A stretch of DNA of 41,474 nt from Acetobacteraceae bacterium (GCA_030041375.1 JASHOA010000073.1:1-41474); one strand, 5' to 3'. Shown: positions 8,776 through 18,378, numbered from the stretch's first letter. Notes: generated by a model from the sequence alone, not told the origin. Numbers and translations are program-made.

Positions 8776-11034
8776 TCAATTGCGCCCGCGGCTCACCTCG
8801 GAGACACCCGGGGCGGCCCTGAGAGCGGCTATGACGTTCGAAAGATGGCCGAGATCACGCACCTCCACATCCACCATGACCTCAGAAAAATCCTGTTGTC
8901 GATTGACGATCTTAAGATTTGCCACGGCCCCTTCGTGCTTGGCGATGGTATTCGTCAAGGTTGCCAGCATTCCCGGATCGTTGGCCGCAATCACGTTGAT
9001 GCGCCCGATGCGCTGGGAGTCCACCTTCGCCTTGCCGAGCATTTCCCGGTCCCACTCCACCTCGATGAAGCGCTCCGGAGTGGCGGCAAACGTCTCGAGG
9101 GTCTGGCATCCGCGCATGTGGATCGTGACACCCTTGCCGGTGGTGATGATGCCGACGATCGGATCTCCCGGCAGCGGATGGCAGCAGCCGGCGTAATGCA
9201 CCACCATGCCGCTGATCAGGCCGCGGATCGGCATCTCCGCTTCGGCGCTGCGCTGCCGGGCGGCGAGGCGACCCGGCAGCTCCGGCAAGAGGCGCGGCGC
9301 ACGGGCATTCGGGCGGAGTTCCGGGTAGGCCGCATGCACGACATCGCGCGGCCCGATATTGCCGTTGCCAACCGCGATGTAGAGTTCGTCCAGCCCGCCG
9401 AGCTTGAGCGTCTTCAGCGTGCCCTCCAGCACCTTCTCCGCGCCGTCGAGCCCGTCCTGGCGGAATGCCTTGGCGAGGGCGGCCCGACCGTCGTCGAGAT
9501 ACTTCTGCCGCTGCTGCTGGTGGACGAAGCGGCGGATGCGCGCCCTGGCCTTGCCGGTGACGACGAAGCGGTCCCACTGCGGTGAAGGCGTGCCGCCGCG
9601 GGCGGTCATGATTTCGACCTGGTCGCCGTTCTGCAGTTCGTGCCGCAGCGGCTTGAGCTGCCCGTTGACCTTCGCCCCGACGCAGGAATCGCCGACCTGG
9701 CTGTGCACTGCATAGGCGAAATCGACCGGCGTTGCCCCGCGCGGCAACTGGATCAGCTTGCCCTTGGGGGTGAAGCAGAAGACCTGGTCTTCGTACAGTT
9801 CGAGTTTCGTGTTCTCGAGAAATTCGTCCGGTGCGCTCGAATTCTCCAGGATCTCGAGCAGATCCTGGACCCAGCGGAATCGCTCGAGATCTTCGGCCGG
9901 TGCCCGCCCCTCCTTGTACAGCCAGTGCGCCGCCACCCCTGCTTCCGCGACCTCGTGCATGGCGCGGGTGCGGATCTGCACCTCGATTTTCTGGTTGCGC
10001 GGCTGGCGCAGCGTGACGCCGGTATGCAGGCTCTGGTAGCCGTTCGCCTTCGGCGTCGAGATGTAATCCTTGAAGCGCTCGGCGATTACCGGATAGGCCG
10101 CATGCACCGCTCCGAGTGCGGCGTAACACTGCTCGCGGGTGGCAACCACGATGCGGAACGCCATGATGTCGGAAAGCTTGTCGAGCTCGATATTGCGTTT
10201 GCGCATCTTTTCCCAGATCGAGAACGGAGACTTCTCCCGCCCCGTCACCTCGAGCACCTGGACCCCCGCTTCGGTGCATACCCGCGTCAGTTCCGCCCGC
10301 ACCTCCTCGATCACGTCCTCGCCCTGCCCGCGCAGCAGGTTGAGCCGCGCCTGCACGCTCTGGTAGGCCTCCGGTTGCAGTTCGCGGAAGGCCAGCGTCT
10401 GCAGCTCCCCCTTCATCGCGTCCATGCCGATCCGCTCGGCCAGCGGCGCATAGATCTCCATCGTGTCACGGGCAACGCGTTCACGCCGTTTCCGATCCTG
10501 CACGAACCCGAGCGTGCGCATGTTGTGCAGCCGGTCCGCGAGCTTCACCAGCAGCACACGGATGTCCTTGCTCAATGCCAGGACGAGCTTGCGGAAGTTC
10601 TCCGCCTCGCGCGTTTCCGGAGAAGAGAGATCGAGCCGGGAGAGCTTGGTCACCCCGTCGACGAGCGCGGCGATCTCGGCCCCGAATCGCTCCTCGATCT
10701 CCGAGAGTTGGACCGACGTGTCCTCGACCACGTCGTGCAGAAGCGCGGTTGCAATGCTGGCCGTATCCAGCCGGTAGCCGGCCAGGATGTCCGCCACCGC
10801 CAGTGGGTGGGTGATGTAAGGATCGCCGCTTTCGCGTGTCTGCGGACCGTGCGCCTTCATGGCCAGCACGTAAGCGGCGTCGATCAGCGCGGTGTTCGCC
10901 TTGGGGTCATAGGCGAGGATCTTTTCCGTCAGCTCGAACTGCCGGATGACCCGCGGGCGGGCCGGCTGAGAGGCGGTGAGGCCTTCAGGGGCGCGAGCGG
11001 CGAGGCCCCAGGGCCATCCGCGGGCGCCCGCCAT
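8776..11034 (-). CDS. rsh: Bifunctional (p)ppGpp synthetase/hydrolase (RSH)
   Basis: This long RelA/SpoT-type enzyme makes and degrades the stringent-response alarmone (p)ppGpp. Domains in order: HD hydrolase (HDVVEDT, RLHNMRTLG), nucleotidyltransferase (RFKDYISTPKANGYQSLHTGV), TGS (FCFTPKGKLIQLPRGATPVDFAYAVHS) and C-terminal ACT (residues about 675-750). The intact HD motif together with the RFKD rather than EFDD-type synthetase loop indicates a bifunctional SpoT-like protein, as expected where one RSH serves an alphaproteobacterium. ATG 11034 gives 752 residues; a TTG one codon earlier is possible. The first ~25 residues are a variable leader. rpoZ ends 12 bases upstream, a conserved pairing. 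Confidence 0.94.
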   Translation of the reverse strand: MAGARGWPWGLAARAPEGLTASQPARPRVIRQFELTEKILAYDPKANTALIDAAYVLAMKAHGPQTRESGDPYITHPLAVADILAGYRLDTASIATALLHDVVEDTSVQLSEIEERFGAEIAALVDGVTKLSRLDLSSPETREAENFRKLVLALSKDIRVLLVKLADRLHNMRTLGFVQDRKRRERVARDTMEIYAPLAERIGMDAMKGELQTLAFRELQPEAYQSVQARLNLLRGQGEDVIEEVRAELTRVCTEAGVQVLEVTGREKSPFSIWEKMRKRNIELDKLSDIMAFRIVVATREQCYAALGAVHAAYPVIAERFKDYISTPKANGYQSLHTGVTLRQPRNQKIEVQIRTRAMHEVAEAGVAAHWLYKEGRAPAEDLERFRWVQDLLEILENSSAPDEFLENTKLELYEDQVFCFTPKGKLIQLPRGATPVDFAYAVHSQVGDSCVGAKVNGQLKPLRHELQNGDQVEIMTARGGTPSPQWDRFVVTGKARARIRRFVHQQQRQKYLDDGRAALAKAFRQDGLDGAEKVLEGTLKTLKLGGLDELYIAVGNGNIGPRDVVHAAYPELRPNARAPRLLPELPGRLAARQRSAEAEMPIRGLISGMVVHYAGCCHPLPGDPIVGIITTGKGVTIHMRGCQTLETFAATPERFIEVEWDREMLGKAKVDSQRIGRINVIAANDPGMLATLTNTIAKHEGAVANLKIVNRQQDFSEVMVDVEVRDLGHLSNVIAALRAAPGVSEVSRGRN

Positions 11035-11046
11035 CAAAAGCTGATC

Positions 11047-11454
11047 CTAACGGTGCGGGCGGCCGGCCAACTCCGCCTCGATCGCCGCCTCCATGTCCTC
11101 GGCGGAAAGCTCTTCCCCCTCTGGCCCCAGGTTGGCGGTCTCCTCTTCGGCGCTGACATCTTGCAGCCCGAAGATGTTCTGGTCGGTGGGAATGAGGTCC
11201 ATGACCTCTTCGTCGGCCGGCTCCGGCTCCGGAACGCGCGACACCGCCTTGACGAGATCCTGCCAGATGTGCGGCAGTTCGACCGTCCCCTCCGCGATCT
11301 CCCTGAGCGCGAGCACCGGGTTCTTGTCGTTGTCGCGCTCAAGCGTCGGCGCCTCGCCCCGGCTGACATTCCGGGCTCGCTGCGCCGCCAGCATGACCAG
11401 ATCGAACCGGTTCGGCACCTTCAAAACGCAATCCTCGACGGTGACACGCGCCAT
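11047..11454 (-). CDS. rpoZ: RNA polymerase omega subunit
   Basis: Omega assists RNA polymerase assembly and links it to ppGpp. The N-terminal half shows the omega core [31 protein letters not shown] and [15 protein letters not shown]. The 135 residues include a long acidic C-terminal extension (about residues 70-135, rich in Glu/Asp), usual in alphaproteobacteria. The open frame extends far upstream, but ATG 11454 is clearly right: GGAGG lies 9 bases before it and the family motif starts at residue 1. It is followed by rsh. Confidence 0.93.
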   Translation of the reverse strand: MARVTVEDCVLKVPNRFDLVMLAAQRARNVSRGEAPTLERDNDKNPVLALREIAEGTVELPHIWQDLVKAVSRVPEPEPADEEVMDLIPTDQNIFGLQDVSAEEETANLGPEGEELSAEDMEAAIEAELAGRPHR

Positions 11455-11509
11455 CCGTTCGAACCTCCGGGATCCATTTCGGGTCTGCGAAGCTAGATAG
11501 GTCAGTACG

Positions 11510-12058
11510 TTACCCCCTGCAAGGCGAATCCCCATTCCCGATCGGGCGGAGTTGTTGCACCGGCAGTTCTGCCAGCAATGCCTCGACCGTCCGGGCGAGC
11601 CCGGGATGCAGCCAGCCCGGCGCCACCTCCGCCAGCGGCGCCAGGACGAAGGCCCTGAGATGCGCCCGCGGGTGCGGCAAAATGGGATCGCGCTCCGGCC
11701 TGAGCAGGCTGCCGATGGCAATGATATCGAGGTCGAGGGGCCGGGCCGCGTTCCTTTCTCCCGCTACCCGCCCGGCTCTTCGCTCCAGCGCCTTGAGCGC
11801 GTCGAGGAGCGCCTCCGGGGCCACGTTGCCGTCCAGCCGGGCCACCCCGTTCACATAATCGGGCTGGTCCGATGCCGGCACCGGCGCGCTCAGCCACCAG
11901 CGCGAGAGGGCAACCAGCCGCATCCCCAAGGTTGAATCCAGCAGAGAAGCTGCGGCCTGGCAGGTAACGAGCGGCGGGGTGCCGTCCGGCGCCGGCAGGT
12001 TGGCCCCGATCGCGATCAATATGCCGTCCCGCTCGCTCAACTGACTTATCCTTGACAC
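11510..12058 (-). CDS. folK: 2-amino-4-hydroxy-6-hydroxymethyldihydropteridine pyrophosphokinase
   Basis: FolK transfers pyrophosphate from ATP to the pterin in folate synthesis. Visible motifs are IAIGANL near the N-terminus, [21 protein letters not shown] (pterin-binding loop), [12 protein letters not shown] (magnesium-binding Asp pair) and [20 protein letters not shown]. The length of 182 residues is slightly above usual. The start is uncertain: GTG 12058 gives the longest form, but TTG 12040 has a better AAGGA site about 8 bases upstream. It precedes rpoZ on the same strand. The predicted promoter region is shared with the divergent NYN gene. Confidence 0.92.
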   Translation of the reverse strand: MSRISQLSERDGILIAIGANLPAPDGTPPLVTCQAAASLLDSTLGMRLVALSRWWLSAPVPASDQPDYVNGVARLDGNVAPEALLDALKALERRAGRVAGERNAARPLDLDIIAIGSLLRPERDPILPHPRAHLRAFVLAPLAEVAPGWLHPGLARTVEALLAELPVQQLRPIGNGDSPCRG

Positions 12059-12182
12059 GATCTCGGGCCACGATTACCCGGATGCACCGATTTCGCACGG
12101 GTTCCGCCGGTCGCATCTCAACCCGAAAGCGGCCCAGGCACCCCGGAACTCAGTCCATAGAAAGCGATGACGAGGTTCGAGC

Positions 12183-12782
12183 ATGCATTTTCTTCCCACT
12201 GAACGCGCGGTTCTCTTCATAGACGGGGCCAATCTCTACTCTGCATCGCGTAACCTTGGATTCGATGTCGATTATCGCAATCTTCTCGAATTCTTCCGCC
12301 GCAAGGTGCACGTATTGCGCGCCTACTACTACTCCGCCCTGCTCGAGACGGACGAATATTCCCCGCTGAAGCCGTTGACCGACTGGCTTGCCTATAACGG
12401 CTACACGCTGGTCACCAAACCGGCGAAAGAATTCACTGACGCCGCTGGCCGTCGGCGCGTCAAGGGGAACATGGAAATCGAGCTGGCCGTGGACATGCTC
12501 GAGCTGGCACCTCACATCGAGCACGCCATTCTCTTCAGCGGTGACGCCGATTTCCGCCGCCTGGTCGAAGCCGTGCAGCGCCATGGCGTTCGCGTCTCGG
12601 TGATCTCCACGATCCGCACCAGTCCGCCGATGGTGGCCGACGAGTTGCGCCGCCAGGCCGACCAGTTCCTTGACTTGGCCGACATCTCCGCCGAGTTCAC
12701 CCGCCGCCAGATGGAACCCCGCGCCCGTCCGGCGCGCCCGACCCCGGCCGAGCCCTATGCAGAGGCACCCGAAAACGCCTGA
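12183..12782 (+). CDS. NYN-domain (LabA/DUF88-like) protein, probable ribonuclease
   Basis: The 199-residue protein has the PIN-like NYN fold with its acidic residues in place: LFIDGANLY (residues 10-18), KGNMEIELAVDMLELA (about 95-110) and ILFSGDADFRRLVEAVQRHG (about 119-138). Members are thought to be metal-dependent RNases; the substrate is unknown. The C-terminus is a Pro/Arg-rich tail. The ATG at 12183 has a GAGG site about 10 bases before it. The stop overlaps the ATG of the next gene (TGATG), so NYN, uracil-DNA glycosylase and TPR genes probably form one transcript. This LabA-type gene is commonly found near rpoZ/folK in alphaproteobacteria (recalled, not checked). Confidence 0.85.
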   Translation: MHFLPTERAVLFIDGANLYSASRNLGFDVDYRNLLEFFRRKVHVLRAYYYSALLETDEYSPLKPLTDWLAYNGYTLVTKPAKEFTDAAGRRRVKGNMEIELAVDMLELAPHIEHAILFSGDADFRRLVEAVQRHGVRVSVISTIRTSPPMVADELRRQADQFLDLADISAEFTRRQMEPRARPARPTPAEPYAEAPENA

Positions 12783-13429
12783 TGCCACCGTTCGAGGAAC
12801 CCTCCCGGGACTGTCCGCTCTGCCCGCGGCTGGTCGGTTATCGCGCTCAGAACCAGGCCGCCCACCCCGACTGGCATAACGCGCCGGTTCCTTCGTTCGG
12901 CTCGCTCGACTCGGAGATCCTGATTGTCGGCCTGGCGCCAGGGGTGTCCGGCGCCAACCGCACCGGCCGCCCTTTCACCGGCGACTATGCGGGGCAACTC
13001 CTCTACGGCACCCTGCTCCGGCTCGGCCTCGCCACCGGCAGCTATGCCGAGGCCGCGGATGACGGCCTTCGCCTTTCCGGCTGCCGGATCACCAACGCGG
13101 TCCGCTGCGCTCCGCCGGCCAACCTGCCGGCGCCGGAGGAGATCAAGACCTGCAACCGCTTCCTGCTCAGCGAGTTGCAGGAATTGACGAGGCTGCGCGC
13201 CGTCCTTGCCCTCGGGGTGGTTGCGCACAGCGCCGTGTTGCGCGCGGCAGGCATGCCGCTGGCCCGCCTGCGCTTCCGCCACGGCGCCATTCACCAACTC
13301 CCCGATGGCCTGCTGCTTGCTGACAGCTACCATGTCTCCCGCTACAATACGAGCACCGGCCGCCTCGACGAGGCGATGTTTCAGAATGTCGTCCTGGCAC
13401 TCCTGCGCCGACTCGAAGAGGCCGCCTGA
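12782..13429 (+). CDS. Uracil-DNA glycosylase, family 5 (UdgB-like)
   Basis: It removes uracil and possibly other deaminated bases from DNA. The 215-residue protein shows cysteines for a 4Fe-4S cluster (CPLC near residues 11-14 and two later in RCAPP...TCNRF), motif 1 GLAPGVSGANRTGRPFTGDYAG and motif 3 SYHVSRYNTSTGRL. In motif 1 the residue after GLAPG is not the Asp/Asn used by most UDG families, which fits family 5. Its ATG overlaps the upstream NYN stop. This enzyme protects GC-rich genomes against cytosine deamination. Confidence 0.88.
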   Translation: MPPFEEPSRDCPLCPRLVGYRAQNQAAHPDWHNAPVPSFGSLDSEILIVGLAPGVSGANRTGRPFTGDYAGQLLYGTLLRLGLATGSYAEAADDGLRLSGCRITNAVRCAPPANLPAPEEIKTCNRFLLSELQELTRLRAVLALGVVAHSAVLRAAGMPLARLRFRHGAIHQLPDGLLLADSYHVSRYNTSTGRLDEAMFQNVVLALLRRLEEAA

Positions 13430-13440
13430 CGAGTGTGGTC

Positions 13441-13983
13441 ATGGCCATGCGTGCCCTCGCGCTGTTGCTGCTGCTCGCACTTCCCGCCTACGCTCAGTCA
13501 CCCGATGCCGGGCTCCCGGAGATGCTCGCGCAACTGAAAGCCGCACCGGGTCCCGAGGCGGCGGCAGCACTCGAGCAGAAGATCGCCGCCGCCTGGCTCG
13601 GCGAGGCAACCCCGGCCGTCAGGCTCCTCCTCGAAAGCGGCATGCGTGCCCTCGATGCCCATGCGCCCACGGAAGCCGCTGACGATTTCGACGCTGCAAC
13701 AACCCTGCAACCCACCCTTGCCGAGGCGTGGAGCGAACAAGCTCTGGCGCATTTTCATGCTGATGACAGCGCGGCTGCGATTGCCGACATCGCCCGCGCG
13801 CTCACCCTCGATCCCCAGCATTTCACCGCCTTCGAAACCCTTTCCTACATCGCGCAGTCGCGTGGGGATTGGGTTGGCGCGCTCGCCGCCTGGCAGAAGC
13901 TGCTTAGCATCGATCCTCAGATAGCCGGCGGCGCCGAGCGCCTGAAGATGCTCGAGCGCCGCGCCCTCGGCCAGAACACCTGA
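13441..13983 (+). CDS. Exported tetratricopeptide-repeat protein
   Basis: A protein of about 180 residues with an N-terminal signal peptide (AMRALALLLLLALPAYAQ, cleavage expected after AYA) and helical repeats. Two TPR-like units are evident from about residue 75 to 145 (ALDAHAPTEAADDFDAATTLQPTLAEAW and the following ADDSAAAIADIARALTLDP). It probably acts in the periplasm as a protein-interaction scaffold; the partner is unknown. It starts a few bases after the glycosylase stop. ATG 13441 is chosen over a GTG at 13435; ATG 13447 is also possible. Confidence 0.8.
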   Translation: MAMRALALLLLLALPAYAQSPDAGLPEMLAQLKAAPGPEAAAALEQKIAAAWLGEATPAVRLLLESGMRALDAHAPTEAADDFDAATTLQPTLAEAWSEQALAHFHADDSAAAIADIARALTLDPQHFTAFETLSYIAQSRGDWVGALAAWQKLLSIDPQIAGGAERLKMLERRALGQNT

Positions 13984-14178
13984 ACCTCGGCCTGCCCTCT
14001 ACCACCCGGGGTGCGTCACGGCGCACGGTATATCGTTGCGAATTGACGGCCCGTCTCCCCTGCCGCGCACTCTGTCGTGGAAAGTGGGCATCCCGCGCCA
14101 TACGAACCGGGCAGCGCCCGTGCCTGGAGTTTTATTGAGTGCGGCGAGTGAGTGACGCATGAGCGAAAGTTGGTACTC

Positions 14179-14257
14179 GTGTCCTGCCCCCGAAGTTCGC
14201 TGCCTTTTGCAGCGACCGGAGGGGATCAGCAGGTCACTGAAAACAAAAGGCAGGTGT
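14179..14257 (+). repeat. Structured hairpin element, copy 2
   Basis: Same architecture as 7457-7534: GTGTCCTGCCCCC, hairpin, GGGGATCAGCAGG, CACTGAAAAC, then AGGTGT. The apical stem here is GTTCGCTGC / GCAGCGACC around a CTTTT loop, a different sequence that still pairs. It lies 196 bases after the TPR gene and before the esterase. Outside the element the two loci do not obviously align, so this is a discrete unit of about 78 nt. Confidence 0.65.
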
Positions 14258-14337
14258 CTCGATCCGGCCGCTCGAGTATGATCACGAACTTCAGAATCGT
14301 GATACTGGCGCAAATGGCGGGGAGGCATACGGAGTTG

Positions 14338-16047
14338 ATGATCCACTGCCGAAGATGGTTCACAACGAAGGTGCAAGGCGTTCATTGTCAGCCATCCGTC
14401 ACTGCCGTCCTGGCGCTTCTGATGGCTCTGCTGACCACCTCGTTATCGGCGCCGGGAATGGCACAACAACCAGGAACTCCGGCTCCGGAAGTCCGCACCG
14501 GCCGGGGAGTCGTGGTCGGCAAGAGCACCGATTCCGGCTTCGCGTTTCTGGGCATTCCCTACGCGGCAGCGCCGGTCGGCAAGCTCCGCTTCCGGCCACC
14601 GCAACCCCATGCGCCATGGTCAACGCTGCGTTCTGCCGCGAAGTACGGCAGTATCTGCCCGCAAGTGTCGGCGAACGGCGTCACGGGTAACGAGGATTGT
14701 TTATTCCTGAATGTCTTCACGCCTGCAGATGCGATCGGCGACGGGACGGCCCGGCGACCCGTCATGGTCTGGATCCATGGCGGCGGATATGGTGCCGACG
14801 CCGGCAGCGACCCGCTCTATGACCCGTCGGTCATCGTAAAAGCGACGGATATGATCGTCGTCACGCTGAACTATCGGTTGGGCGCGCTTGGCTTCCTCGC
14901 CTATCCCGCGCTGAGTGACGAAGATCCAAGCGGCCGATCGGGCAATTACGGGATCGAGGACCAGCAGGCCGCACTGGCCTGGGTTCGGCACAATATCGCA
15001 GCATTCGGGGGCGACCCCGACAATGTCACCGTGTTTGGCGAGTCGGCAGGCGGCAACTCCGTGCTGGTTAATCTCGCGTCTCCGACGGCCGCCGGCCTGT
15101 TTCGGCGCGCGATCGCCGAAAGCCCGCTCTACGGTTCGGCGTTGCTCACTTTGTCGCAGGCTGCGGCGCTCTGGGGGGAGGAGGTGAGCAAGGCCGTGAA
15201 CTGCCCCCTGAGCGGCGCCGAAGGGGCCGCGTGCCTGCGTGCTGTCCCGGTGCGGAAGCTTGTTGCCTTCTCGCAGATCAGCACAGAGCACCCGTTCGGC
15301 CTGTTCGCCCCGGTGATCGACGGCGTCGTGCTGAAGCAGAACCTCTCTACGGCCTTTCGCACCGGCGCCTTCAATCAGGTTCCGGTCATGATCGGCAGCA
15401 ATCACGATGAGGCCACACTGATGACGGCCGTGCTCTACAACCTCAACGGCGGGCCCGTTACCGCCGCCCAATACCCCGCGTTGCTGGCGGAGCATTTTGG
15501 CGGCAACGCCGGCCTCGTTGCCTCGTCCTACCCGCTCCGCGACTATCCTGCTCCGAGCCAGGCACTTGCCGCCGTTTTCACCGACAGTTTCTTCGCCTGC
15601 CCAACCGAGCAGGCCCGGGCCGCCATTTCGCAGCACGTTCCGGTCTTCGGATACGAGTTCGTCGAACCCGATCCTGTCGCCACGCAGGGCTATCCGGAGA
15701 CTGCACCGGGGATCGAGATGGGTGATGCGCACACTTTCGAATTGCCGTATGTCTTCGGACATAACGGCACCGACACCTTGCCTGATCAGAGAGCGATCTC
15801 GCTGTCGCAAACGATGATTGGTTACTGGGCCGACTTCGCCGTGAGCGGCGATCCGAACGACAAAGGGCACAGCAATGCGGCACCCGGGAACCTGCCGTAC
15901 TGGCCGCGTTATCATGCAGGTGTAGCGAACCTGCTCTCGCTCAAAGATCGCCCGGAAGTCAGCACGGCGTTTCGGTCAGCCCATCAGTGCGCGCTGTGGG
16001 ACCGCTTCAACCCCAAAGGCCTTTATCAAGGCGCATCCATCCGGTGA
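14338..16047 (+). CDS. Secreted type-B carboxylesterase
   Basis: A 569-residue alpha/beta hydrolase of the carboxylesterase/lipase type-B family. The serine nucleophile is near residue 236 in TVFGESAGGNS. Other hallmarks are NEDCLFLNVFTP (about 118-129), the oxyanion element MVWIHGGGYGADAG, and DAHTFELPYVFG carrying the catalytic His. A signal peptide (hydrophobic core VTAVLALLMALLTTSL, cut near GMAQQ) predicts export. The frame stays open back to 14152, but that stretch covers the hairpin repeat. ATG 14338 is chosen because the signal peptide follows and GGAG lies upstream. The physiological ester is unknown. Confidence 0.88.
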   Translation: MIHCRRWFTTKVQGVHCQPSVTAVLALLMALLTTSLSAPGMAQQPGTPAPEVRTGRGVVVGKSTDSGFAFLGIPYAAAPVGKLRFRPPQPHAPWSTLRSAAKYGSICPQVSANGVTGNEDCLFLNVFTPADAIGDGTARRPVMVWIHGGGYGADAGSDPLYDPSVIVKATDMIVVTLNYRLGALGFLAYPALSDEDPSGRSGNYGIEDQQAALAWVRHNIAAFGGDPDNVTVFGESAGGNSVLVNLASPTAAGLFRRAIAESPLYGSALLTLSQAAALWGEEVSKAVNCPLSGAEGAACLRAVPVRKLVAFSQISTEHPFGLFAPVIDGVVLKQNLSTAFRTGAFNQVPVMIGSNHDEATLMTAVLYNLNGGPVTAAQYPALLAEHFGGNAGLVASSYPLRDYPAPSQALAAVFTDSFFACPTEQARAAISQHVPVFGYEFVEPDPVATQGYPETAPGIEMGDAHTFELPYVFGHNGTDTLPDQRAISLSQTMIGYWADFAVSGDPNDKGHSNAAPGNLPYWPRYHAGVANLLSLKDRPEVSTAFRSAHQCALWDRFNPKGLYQGASIR

Positions 16048-16200
16048 GATTTTCGGATCCCCACAACTTGCTTTTGTGCTGAACCGCTTTCGATCGCCCT
16101 GAGACGGGATCATCCCGCGCCACAAGACGGACGTTGAGCCGCCCACCCTGACATTTCAGCCGCGTCGGGGAATCCTCCGTGACCCGTTCGTGCATGCGGC

Positions 16201-16653
16201 CTACCGGCTCTTCTCCCTGGCCGCCGTGGCCAGGGCATCCGCCCGCGCGTTCATCTCGTCCGTCGAATGGCCTTGCACCCACCGCCATTGCACGCGATGC
16301 CGAGCCGCCGCGGCCAGCAGCCGCTCCCAGAGGTCCCGGTTCAGAACCGGCTTGCCGTCCGCCGTGCGCCAGTTCCGCCGCACCCATCCTTCCCGCCAGG
16401 TCGTGATGCCGCGCTCGAGATACTGGCTGTCGGTGGAAAGAATCACCCGGCACGGTTGCTTGAGCGCTTCCAGTGCCTCCGCGGCGGCGGTGAGTTCCAT
16501 CCGGTTGTTGGTGCTCTGGGTAGCAGCGCCGGAAAGCTCCCGCTCGTTCTTGCCGAAGCGCAGGATCGCCGCCCAGCCGCCCGGCCCGGGGTTCGGCTTG
16601 CAGCCGCCGTCGGTCCAGATCTCGACCAGGGGAAGCTCAGATTCCGTAGGCAT
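16201..16653 (-). CDS. rnhA: Ribonuclease HI
   Basis: RNase HI degrades the RNA strand of RNA-DNA hybrids. The 150-residue protein carries all four acidic catalytic residues: Asp in [15 protein letters not shown], Glu in [13 protein letters not shown], Asp in [11 protein letters not shown] and Asp in MNARADALA, with the flexible-loop His in QGHSTDEMN. The ATG at 16653 overlaps the end of thrB by 17 bases, the arrangement usual in alphaproteobacteria. It converges with the esterase gene across a 153-base gap. Confidence 0.95.
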   Translation of the reverse strand: MPTESELPLVEIWTDGGCKPNPGPGGWAAILRFGKNERELSGAATQSTNNRMELTAAAEALEALKQPCRVILSTDSQYLERGITTWREGWVRRNWRTADGKPVLNRDLWERLLAAAARHRVQWRWVQGHSTDEMNARADALATAAREKSR

Positions 16654-17596
16654 GCTCGTCGCGCGCCTCGAGGTGGAAGTTGAGGCGGCGCAGGTACTCG
16701 ATCGGGTCCTTGCGCGTGACCAGCGCGCCGTCCGGTGTATTGAGCCAGTCGTAAAGACGCGTCAGCAGGAAGCGCATCGCCGCACCTTGGCAGAGCACCG
16801 GGAGTGCGGCGCGCTCTGCCGCGGAGAGCGGGCGTACCGCCTCATAGGCACCGAGCAGCGCTCGCGCCTTGGTGACGTTGCAGGAGAAATCCGGCTCGAA
16901 GCACCACGCATTGAGGCAGACGGCGACATCGTAGGCGTAGAGATCGGTCGCGGCGAAATAGAAGTCGATCAGCCCGGAGATTTTCCCTTCGAGAAAGAAA
17001 ACATTGTCGGGGAAGAGATCGGCATGGATATGCCCGCGCGGCAACCTGCCGGGCCACCCGGCAAGGATGCGGCCAAGCGCTTTCTCCAGTTCCCCGATCA
17101 GGCCGACGCGTACCGCATCGCCGCCGGGCGTGCTGGCGGAGAGCAGCCTCGGCCAGGCTTCGGGGCCGAGCGCGTTGGCACGCTCCGGTGCGTATCCCGC
17201 ACCCGCGAGATGCAGCCGCGCCAGCGCTTCGCCGAGCGGGGCGCAATGAAGCTGGCGCACACGCCGCGGCCAGACGCCGGGAAGAAAGGTGGTGATCGCC
17301 GCATATCTTCCGGCGAGCCGGCGCAAGCTCTCTCCGTCCCGCCCGGGCACCGGGCGCGGGGCGGGAATGGCGTGCTCCGCCAGATGTTCCATCAGCCCGA
17401 GAAACCACGGCAGATCTTCGGGCGCGACACGTCGCTCGTAGAGGGTGAGGATGTAATCCCCGTGCGTCGTCTTGAGAGAGTAATTGCTGTTCTCGACACC
17501 CTCGGCGATCCCGCGAAAGGCGACGATGCCGCCGAGATCGTACTCGGAAACGAATTCCGCCACCGCTTCGTCGGAGACCTCGGTATAGACGGCCAT
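16637..17596 (-). CDS. thrB: Homoserine kinase (aminoglycoside-phosphotransferase fold)
   Basis: ThrB phosphorylates homoserine in threonine synthesis. The 319-residue protein has the start [23 protein letters not shown], the phosphate loop region [11 protein letters not shown], the catalytic loop [27 protein letters not shown] and the later CLNAWCFE. This is the ThrB2 type common in alphaproteobacteria, unrelated to the GHMP-type ThrB of enterics. The open frame reaches 17854, but ATG 17596 has GAGGAC about 6 bases upstream and matches the family N-terminus. It is divergent from the gcvH riboswitch. Confidence 0.94.
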   Translation of the reverse strand: MAVYTEVSDEAVAEFVSEYDLGGIVAFRGIAEGVENSNYSLKTTHGDYILTLYERRVAPEDLPWFLGLMEHLAEHAIPAPRPVPGRDGESLRRLAGRYAAITTFLPGVWPRRVRQLHCAPLGEALARLHLAGAGYAPERANALGPEAWPRLLSASTPGGDAVRVGLIGELEKALGRILAGWPGRLPRGHIHADLFPDNVFFLEGKISGLIDFYFAATDLYAYDVAVCLNAWCFEPDFSCNVTKARALLGAYEAVRPLSAAERAALPVLCQGAAMRFLLTRLYDWLNTPDGALVTRKDPIEYLRRLNFHLEARDEHAYGI

Positions 17597-17689
17597 GTGC
17601 CGTCCTCGCACGGCCCAGCCTCTGCGCCAAGGCGGGAGTGTTGCAGCGTGGCGGTGGATCGGGCATTCTTTCGCGCCCGCTACGCAACG

Positions 17690-17888
17690 CGCGCGGGAGA
17701 GAGCGGGCCTGCCAGGGCCCGCCGCCGAAGGCGCAACCGGCCCCCGGAAACGCTCAGGCAAAACGGACCGCGCGCGGATGGGTCTCTGGAGAGCCGGCGG
17801 CAGAAAGTCTTTGCGCGCCGCACCGACGGAGTAAGGGTTTGCGGCGCCGCGCAAGCCCGAATCTCTCAGGTTCCGCGACAGAGGGGGG
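17690..17888 (+). promoter_or_regulatory. Tandem glycine riboswitch (gcvT class)
   Basis: Two consecutive glycine aptamers precede gcvH. Aptamer 1 has GCGGGAGAG (about 17693), GCCGCCGAAGG (17721-17731) and CGCTCAGGCAAAACGGACCG (17751-17770). Aptamer 2 has TCTCTGGAGAG (17783-17793), CACCGACGGAGTAAGG (17821-17836) and ATCTCTCAGGTTCCGCGACAGAGG (about 17861-17884). The short linker and both switch cores match the known tandem architecture. Glycine binding normally turns expression on. A possible promoter is TTGCAG (17641) with CATTCT 17 bases later, which is weak. Only about 54 bases separate the RNA from the gcvH start. Confidence 0.92.
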
Positions 17889-17942
17889 TCTTTCCGGCCG
17901 GGATCGAACCGGTCGGAGGCACTCGTTGGGGAGCGCGCGGAT

Positions 17943-18314
17943 ATGCAGGAGACACGCTACACGAAGGACCACGAATGGGTCCGTCTCGATGGGTCGACCG
18001 CAACCATCGGCATTACCGATCATGCACAGTCCCAGCTCGGTGATCTCGTCTTTGTCGAATTGCCGGAGCCCGGCCGCACCGTCGCCGCCGGTGAGGCGTG
18101 TGCGGTCGTGGAAAGCGTCAAGGCGGCGTCGGATGTCTTCGCCCCGCTGGCCGGGCGTGTGGCCGAGGTCAATACGGCCATCGTCGATGACCCGGCGCTC
18201 GTCAACAGGGATGCCATGGGCGAGGGGTGGTTTTTCCGCCTCGAGGGCGTCGCGGTCGACCAGGCAGGGCTGATGGACGAGGCCGCATACAAGGCCTACC
18301 TCGAGGCGCTCTGA
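17943..18314 (+). CDS. gcvH: Glycine cleavage system H protein
   Basis: GcvH shuttles the aminomethyl group on a lipoyl arm during glycine cleavage. The 123-residue protein has the N-terminal YTKDHEWVR and the lipoylation lysine K60 in [13 protein letters not shown], followed by [12 protein letters not shown] and GEGWFFRLE. It lies directly after the tandem glycine riboswitch, so induction by glycine is expected. gcvT and gcvP, its usual operon partners, are not in this window; the next gene is an SDR-family protein. Confidence 0.96.
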   Translation: MQETRYTKDHEWVRLDGSTATIGITDHAQSQLGDLVFVELPEPGRTVAAGEACAVVESVKAASDVFAPLAGRVAEVNTAIVDDPALVNRDAMGEGWFFRLEGVAVDQAGLMDEAAYKAYLEAL

Positions 18315-18378
18315 CGGGATTACTGGCCGGGTTTGCCACCTTCAGCGAAGCAAAGCCCGAGACAGGCGCAGCCGTTCG

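Noticed and set aside
9640-11496. Long plus-strand open frame of 618 codons opposite rsh and rpoZ
   Set aside because: Composition bias opposite real genes; no domains or ribosome-binding site.
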